A stretch of 64,000 nucleotides of DNA from the NCBI RefSeq assembly GCF_000969825.1, contig NZ_KQ033919.1, positions 3,174,749-3,238,748 of the forward strand. The letters run 5' to 3'. Shown one piece after another: positions 59,894 through 64,000 of this stretch. This stretch comes from Parabacteroides gordonii MS-1 = DSM 23371. GTDB lineage: Bacteria; Bacteroidota; Bacteroidia; Bacteroidales; Tannerellaceae. Position numbers and translations under genes: made by a program. Under the pieces are notes generated by a model, which made no database searches, was not told the origin of the DNA, and saw only the letters and a list, made by a program, of their open reading frames with translations. Each line of letters starts with the position of its first letter. The stretch's first letter is position 1.

Positions 59894-61834
59894 TTATTTC
59901 TTCAATTGCTCCTCGATCATCTCCTTCATCCTGTTTACTCCCATGAAACCGACCTGGAAATGAACCGGGGTTCCGTCTTTGGCTAGTACCATGTAGGAAG
60001 GTACGCCCTGGATACCGAACTTCTTTCCCCAGTAATCCCATTGGTCGGAAGTGACGCGGTAATGATCGCCTTTGATGTCGGGGATCATTTGCTCCCAGGC
60101 TCCTTTCGGAGAGTTTTCGGCGGCAAGATAGAGGAATACGACCTCTTTCCCTTCAAACTCTTTCTTCACCGGCTCCGATTGCTCCATAGCCATACGGCAA
60201 GGGCCGCACCATGTTGCCCAGAAGTCGACGAATACCACTTTTCCGCGATAAGGAGTCGTGATGGCGTTGAACAACTCTTCGGCAGGGATATCGGCTATGT
60301 TTACCCGGTCGACCGTGTAGCCGGATTTCTTTTTGTTCTCTTCAATCGTCTGTTTGAGTTTGTCGTTCATCGTTGTGAGCACCTCTTTAATGACAGGAGA
60401 AATCTTTCCGGCCTGAGCCAGTTCCTCGTCGGTTAACGGCTTGAACTCCTGGATGGGGCGTGCCAGTTTCTGAGAAGCGATCAGGTCGAACAGAATACCT
60501 TTGTCCGTGCCCATTAATTTGGCAAGGTCAGCGGTGTTGTCCGGTGCTTCTTTAGCCCCTTCCGGAGTCGGTTGCCCGGAGATATTGGCATATTGAAGGC
60601 TCCTTAATATATAGCTGTAATTAGAAGCATACAATCCGATAGGATCGTTTGGAACAAGCCGGGGAATGAAATCGTAGTATCCGGCCGTGATAACCGGCTG
60701 TACAAATCCTACGGCAGCCGAGTCACGTGGAATATTGTTGGCTCTTCGATAGGCGTACTCCAGCACATAATATCCCATTAATTGTGTGGATGTTTCTATA
60801 TCTGCATTTATTAATAGAATTTTACGATATGCATCGCTGATTTCCGGATATTTATCCAGCTCTTTGATCCCTTTCTCCCTGCGATCTAGCCAGTATTGTT
60901 TGTACTGGTCGATATTCATACCGGCAACATCCTTGAACATCTGTTCATATTCTTCCTGCGAATTGATATTGACCGGGAGATAGCGCAACGGACTGTTGCA
61001 AGCTTCATTATTTAAGGCAGCCAAAGCCCCGCTGAAATAATATTTCTCGCCTAACGACGGTTTATCTTTCTGCAATTTGGATTGTGCACGGCATATTTCC
61101 GGGAAGTTTATCTCCACGGAAGTCGTTTCTCCCGGTTTCAGGTAGACCGGAACCTGCATAAAGCTGGCTGATACATTGACCACAGAGATATGGTTAAGGG
61201 GAATTTCCAGGGTGAAATCTCCGTTCTTATCCACGATGATTTTATTTTCATCCACATCACCGGTCACCGGATTGTATGTCCATGTAGCTCCCTGCAATTT
61301 CATTTCCGGGATGAAACCGGCAATATGGCCTTTCAGTGTAGCTATACCGGTTTTAAGTTCGGGAGTTTCCAATACAGGCGCTTCCTTCGGGTTCTTTTTT
61401 CCGGCAAGGGGAGAGTAAGCCGGTTTGCCGTCCAGGTGGATGCCCCAGATACTGAATGACCCCTCGAAATCTCCTTCGGAGAAATCGACAGTCGCCGTAT
61501 TTTCAGGTAGCGGCGGGAAGATCATCTGGAAAGAATAGGTACCCGATTCAGGCATCCATATTTCTTTATCCAGTTCCATACCGATGCCCGACAGGATTTT
61601 GTATTGTTTCCCGTCCGCCTGCAGATAACTGTCTTTGGCAATTTTTATCCAGTTGTTGGGACGATAAAAAGCGTCGATATATACGATCGTTGCCGTGTCG
61701 TTCAGTACGATTTTCTGTACTTCGATAGAAGTGGAACTCCATGCGTTGAATGCCGGAAGTTCGACTATCCGTTCTTTTGCCTGCAACATCGTGCAGCAGA
61801 AGAAAACAATAAGTGATGTAATTGTTTGTTTCAT
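59894..61834 (-). CDS. TlpA-like thioredoxin-domain protein with long N-terminal region
   Basis: Exported protein of 646 aa; signal MKQTITSLIVFFCCTMLQAKE. The C-terminal thioredoxin fold (about 500-646) has the redox motif Cys543-Gly-Pro-Cys546 in FVDFWATWCGPCRMAMEQSEPV, and the cis-Pro segment GVPSYMVLAKDG. The N-terminal 480 residues include beta-rich parts with extracellular-domain-like strands and a helical middle (LDKYPEISDAYRKILLINADIETSTQLMGYY), not assigned to a family. Such proteins are thought to reduce disulfides in the periplasm. The terminator downstream suggests a single-gene unit. Confidence 0.9.
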   Translation of the reverse strand: MKQTITSLIVFFCCTMLQAKERIVELPAFNAWSSTSIEVQKIVLNDTATIVYIDAFYRPNNWIKIAKDSYLQADGKQYKILSGIGMELDKEIWMPESGTYSFQMIFPPLPENTATVDFSEGDFEGSFSIWGIHLDGKPAYSPLAGKKNPKEAPVLETPELKTGIATLKGHIAGFIPEMKLQGATWTYNPVTGDVDENKIIVDKNGDFTLEIPLNHISVVNVSASFMQVPVYLKPGETTSVEINFPEICRAQSKLQKDKPSLGEKYYFSGALAALNNEACNSPLRYLPVNINSQEEYEQMFKDVAGMNIDQYKQYWLDRREKGIKELDKYPEISDAYRKILLINADIETSTQLMGYYVLEYAYRRANNIPRDSAAVGFVQPVITAGYYDFIPRLVPNDPIGLYASNYSYILRSLQYANISGQPTPEGAKEAPDNTADLAKLMGTDKGILFDLIASQKLARPIQEFKPLTDEELAQAGKISPVIKEVLTTMNDKLKQTIEENKKKSGYTVDRVNIADIPAEELFNAITTPYRGKVVFVDFWATWCGPCRMAMEQSEPVKKEFEGKEVVFLYLAAENSPKGAWEQMIPDIKGDHYRVTSDQWDYWGKKFGIQGVPSYMVLAKDGTPVHFQVGFMGVNRMKEMIEEQLKK

Positions 61835-61984
61835 ATCAATGGAATTAGAATTAAATATTCACCGAATCGGACTGAAATATATGAATATAATTCTGTTAAT
61901 CATAATAATTACGATTTTTTCGTAATAAAATAACGCTTTTTATCTATTCAATGCATTTTTTCTGTTTAAAACGGTTCTCCTGAT

Positions 61985-62659
61985 TTAAACGACGGTTTCT
62001 GTAACCACCTGCCCGTCGAATAAATTAATGATGCGTGACGCATACCCTGCATCGTGCTGGCTGTGGGTTACCATTACGATGGTAGTTCCTTCTTTATTGA
62101 GTTCGCTAAGCAGATTCATTACTTCCTGCCCGTTTTTACTATCCAGGTTACCGGTAGGCTCATCGGCAAGGATCAGTTTCGGGTTGGCAACGACGGCGCG
62201 GGCAATGGCAACACGCTGTTGCTGACCGCCGGATAGCTGTTGAGGGAAATGCTTCTCCCGGTGAACGATAGCCATACGCTCCATCGCTTCCCGTACTTTT
62301 TGTTTTCTTTCGGAAGCCGAAACACCCATATAGAGCAGGGGAAGTTCAATATTTTCGTATACGTTCAGTTCGTCGATCAGGTTGAAACTCTGGAATACGA
62401 ACCCGATAATCCCTTTGCGTAATTTGGTGCGTTGCGCTTCGGTAAAACCGGAGACTTCGGTTCCGTTCAGATAATATTCACCGGCCGTAGGGTTGTCCAG
62501 CAGTCCCAGAATGTTCAGCAGCGTAGACTTACCGCAACCGGAAGGCCCCATAATCGCTACAAACTCTCCCTCTTTCACTTCAATATTCACCTTGTTCAAA
62601 GCCCATGTTTCCACTTCTTCTGTGCGGAAAATTTTCTCTAATGCTACTGTTCTAATCAT
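61985..62659 (-). CDS. MacB/LolD-type ABC transporter ATP-binding protein
   Basis: ATPase of 224 aa starting at the ATG at 62659 (MIRTVALEKIFRTEEVETWALNKVNIEVKEG); an upstream extension to 62767 adds residues foreign to the family. Walker A is GPSGCGKST, the Q-loop is VFQSFNLIDEL, the signature is LSGGQQQR, Walker B is LILADEPTGNLDS and the H-loop is MVTHSQHDAGYA. These features mark the MacB/LolD/FtsE-like group that partners FtsX-type permeases. No permease gene is adjacent. The two orphan permeases at 49073-53882 lack an ATPase, so they are plausible partners. Confidence 0.94.
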   Translation of the reverse strand: MIRTVALEKIFRTEEVETWALNKVNIEVKEGEFVAIMGPSGCGKSTLLNILGLLDNPTAGEYYLNGTEVSGFTEAQRTKLRKGIIGFVFQSFNLIDELNVYENIELPLLYMGVSASERKQKVREAMERMAIVHREKHFPQQLSGGQQQRVAIARAVVANPKLILADEPTGNLDSKNGQEVMNLLSELNKEGTTIVMVTHSQHDAGYASRIINLFDGQVVTETVV

Positions 62660-62823
62660 GAGTAATAGATATTTAATTTGATAAGAAGAAAACAAAAGCT
62701 GTGCCAATGTTGTAAATGCTTGTTTATTACGATGTTGTTTGGTTCTCGGATTTCTTTCTCTGTGCATATCCGCACGAATAGGGTTCGGAAACGCACAGAC
62801 GGATGATGATTTGACAAAATGAT

Positions 62824-62885
62824 ACTAGTATAGCGACTAATTGGGATTAATATAGCGGGTAAAATGAATTAGTATCGCGACTAAT
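62824..62885. repeat. Phased palindrome array 6, near-copy of the array at 35807
   Basis: Three 18-bp units start at 62824, 62846 and 62868 (22-bp period): ACTAGTATAGCGACTAAT, ATTAATATAGCGGGTAAA, ATTAGTATCGCGACTAAT. Unit 1 is identical to unit 1 of the array at 35807, and unit 3 differs from its counterpart at one base. Flanks CAAAATGA upstream and AT-rich TTTAA downstream also match. It lies upstream of the ATPase gene start, i.e. 5' to a gene as in the other copy. Confidence 0.88.
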
Positions 62886-63331
62886 ATTTTTTAATATACT
62901 AAAAGGATAGAAAAAGGTGAGTCTACAATACTTACTAAGTATATTTAGAGAAACAACTATCATACTATCACTAGTCCATTTAATACCGTTATAATCAAGG
63001 CTCGCAACAGTGATAGTTGCCGATTTTAACTATCACTCATCTATCACCCTACTATCACTGTCTCGTCCTGAAACCGGATACATGCCGGTCTTTTTACATG
63101 TGATATATATCTAATTATCAGATATATGACGACAGATATCGCTTTGTATCCGGCTCTTGACGCTCTCGAAGCTCGGATATAAGCATCGTCGAGACACAGG
63201 TGTAGAATAGGTTGATATGGAGGTTTTGAGAACAAGGAGTTAGTATTTCAATGATAACCTATTTAAGGATTACACTATTAACTGAACCTATTTCAGGACA
63301 AGACAGATCAACCCGGATTGGTAATATTACT

Positions 63332-63419
63332 GTATCATATATTGTGATACTGAATTATCATATATTATGACACTAGAGTACCATATATTATGACACAACA
63401 GTATTACAATATATGGCAT
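63332..63419. repeat. Phased palindrome array 7 (23-bp period, ATATATT cores)
   Basis: Four 19-bp units start at 63332, 63355, 63378 and 63401, an exact 23-bp period with 4-bp spacers. Unit 1, GTATCATATATTGTGATAC, is a palindrome with 6-bp arms; units 2 and 3 are close variants; unit 4 (GTATTACAATATATGGCAT) is roughly inverted. No protein-coding frame explains it. Confidence 0.85.
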
Positions 63420-63641
63420 TTTTATCTTCTAAAGACCAGTAATTTACCAGTCAACGATCCTTCCGGATGCGAATGGCTGTAAGTTTAATGCCATCTCGTA
63501 GACGGCTTACGCCTCTTGGGCTGGTTGGTGTTTATTCGCCAAACCAGGTAATACGTTGCATAAATCGTGTTGTTTCGTCCGATAATACTCCTATTTCGGA
63601 AAATTAGGAGCATTTTTCCTTGCTGATTCGAAAAACCTCTT

Positions 63642-63688
63642 TACCTTTGCAACAGATTCCGTAGCGAGCAGAGGCTTGCGATATACGG
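63642..63688 (+). promoter_or_regulatory. -7 element followed by a short hairpin
   Basis: TACCTTTG at 63642-63649 matches TAnnTTTG. Shortly after, CCGTAGCGAGC and GCTTGC...TACGG (63659-63688) form a hairpin with a 4-nt loop. If transcribed, the RNA would begin with this stem. No coding frame follows within the window. Confidence 0.45.
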
Positions 63689-63808
63689 TATCAATTACAT
63701 ATTGTAAGTATTTTACGAAGATTATTCCTACTCTAAAAATCTGGAAAATTTTAAGTATGGGGGAATAATGGACAGTAAATGCTTGCGCTGACTACGTATG
63801 AGTTTATC

Positions 63809-63927
63809 TACCTTTGTGGTGGATTATATTATATCGTATAGGCGCGGGCTATTGTTTCATTATCACCATACGGGGCTTTTCCAGATGCCTTAGAGTTGAT
63901 AATGAGCAATACGTTCGCGTCTTTTTT
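63809..63927 (+). ncRNA. Promoter plus long terminator-like hairpin: leader attenuator or small RNA candidate
   Basis: TACCTTTG at 63809-63816 is a -7 promoter element. From 63843 to 63919 the sequence folds on itself: CGCG, TATTG and TCATTATCA on the left pair with TGATAATGA, CAATA and CGCG on the right, with small internal loops. An apical GGGGC/GCCTT pairing adds to it. TCTTTTTTAT follows directly. The form is that of an RNA of about 100 nt ending in an intrinsic terminator, or of an attenuated leader of an operon starting after 64000. Bacteroides capsule operons have antiterminated leaders, but that link is speculative. Confidence 0.55.
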
Positions 63928-64000
63928 ATGCCTGTTCATAATCATTCGCGAGGATATTCTCACCCTCCGTAAAATTAGTTGTTAGTTTTTTTACTCTAAT

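Larger units (their letters stand above)
62660..64000. other. 1.3-kb stretch without a supportable gene
   Basis: Only short frames are open and none has a convincing start or family signature. The stretch contains array 6, scattered ACTATCA(C) repeats at about 62955-63060 in both orientations, an inverted repeat ATATATCT/AGATATAT at 63105-63127, array 7, a small hairpin CTCCTA/TAGGAG at 63588-63610, two -7-type promoter elements reading right, and a long hairpin with a T-tract. It looks like a regulatory or leader region before a gene beyond the window, perhaps with degraded older sequence. Confidence 0.6.

Noticed and set aside
63044-63235. Short minus-strand open frame near the window end
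   Set aside because: No recognisable domain, signal or neighbour, and it spans inverted repeats in a gene-free region.
63470-63560. Possible tRNA, att site or structured RNA around the CTGGTT/AACCAG stem
   Set aside because: No cloverleaf, CCA-end pattern or direct att repeat could be made out by eye; too weak to list as a feature.

Overview
The window looks like a gut-type Bacteroidales chromosome, most likely Parabacteroides or Bacteroides (the genus is my inference). It has three SusC/SusD loci, three ECF sigma factors (two with FecR anti-sigma partners), Ser-type sulfatase and fucosidase genes, DUF4249 lipoproteins, and many upstream regions with the Bacteroidetes -7 element TAnnTTTG. 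No rRNA, tRNA, insertion sequence or CRISPR array was recognised. Many intergenic gaps carry unusual short palindrome arrays.

Layout. 1-8461 (+): end of a polysaccharide utilisation locus: susC tail, susD, Ser-type sulfatase, then GH29 and GH95 fucosidases behind a perfect 18-bp operator-like palindrome. 8789-9844: trpS. 9902-10547 (-): HepT/MntA-type toxin-antitoxin pair. 10736-21203 (+): ECF sigma, outer-membrane barrel, FecR, TonB receptor and DUF4249, then a second receptor/DUF4249 pair; both transcription units start behind the same bipartite promoter-like motif. A cold-shock-domain gene lies antisense between the two pairs. 21184-30160 (-): susC, susD, an arylsulfate-sulfotransferase-like lipoprotein, a GH130 mannosylglucose phosphorylase and an endonuclease/exonuclease/phosphatase (EEP) protein. 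30608-35663 (-): AraC regulator, second EEP protein, DUF6057-like membrane protein and a TolB-like lipoprotein with a CxxCH motif. 35966-40804: SDR oxidoreductase, an outer-membrane protein (-), and an ECF sigma with a protein fusing an inner-membrane anti-sigma-like part to an outer-membrane barrel, plus an LVIVD lipoprotein. 40862-47686 (-): ECF sigma, FecR, STN-type susC and susD, preceded by a 216-bp inverted-repeat segment that looks like an invertible promoter shared with the transaldolase-like gene (48270, +). 49073-53882 (-): two tandem FtsX-type permeases, divergent from an NtrC-like regulator that lacks its ATPase core. 54957-62659 (-): beta-propeller lipoprotein, MazF-type toxin-antitoxin pair, S9 peptidase, TlpA-like thioredoxin and a MacB/LolD-type ATPase that could serve the permeases. 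62660-64000 has no gene I can support but holds two palindrome arrays and a promoter followed by a long hairpin and T-tract, probably the leader of an operon beyond the window.

The most notable observation is a set of seven intergenic arrays of 16-19-bp palindromes repeated every 22 or 23 bp. Most have their own unit sequence, but the geometry is shared. I do not recognise them as a named element. Other leads are the AGTTC-N5-GAACT inverton, the duplicated ECF-type promoter, the truncated NtrC-like regulator, and the SusCD/sulfotransferase/GH130 combination.
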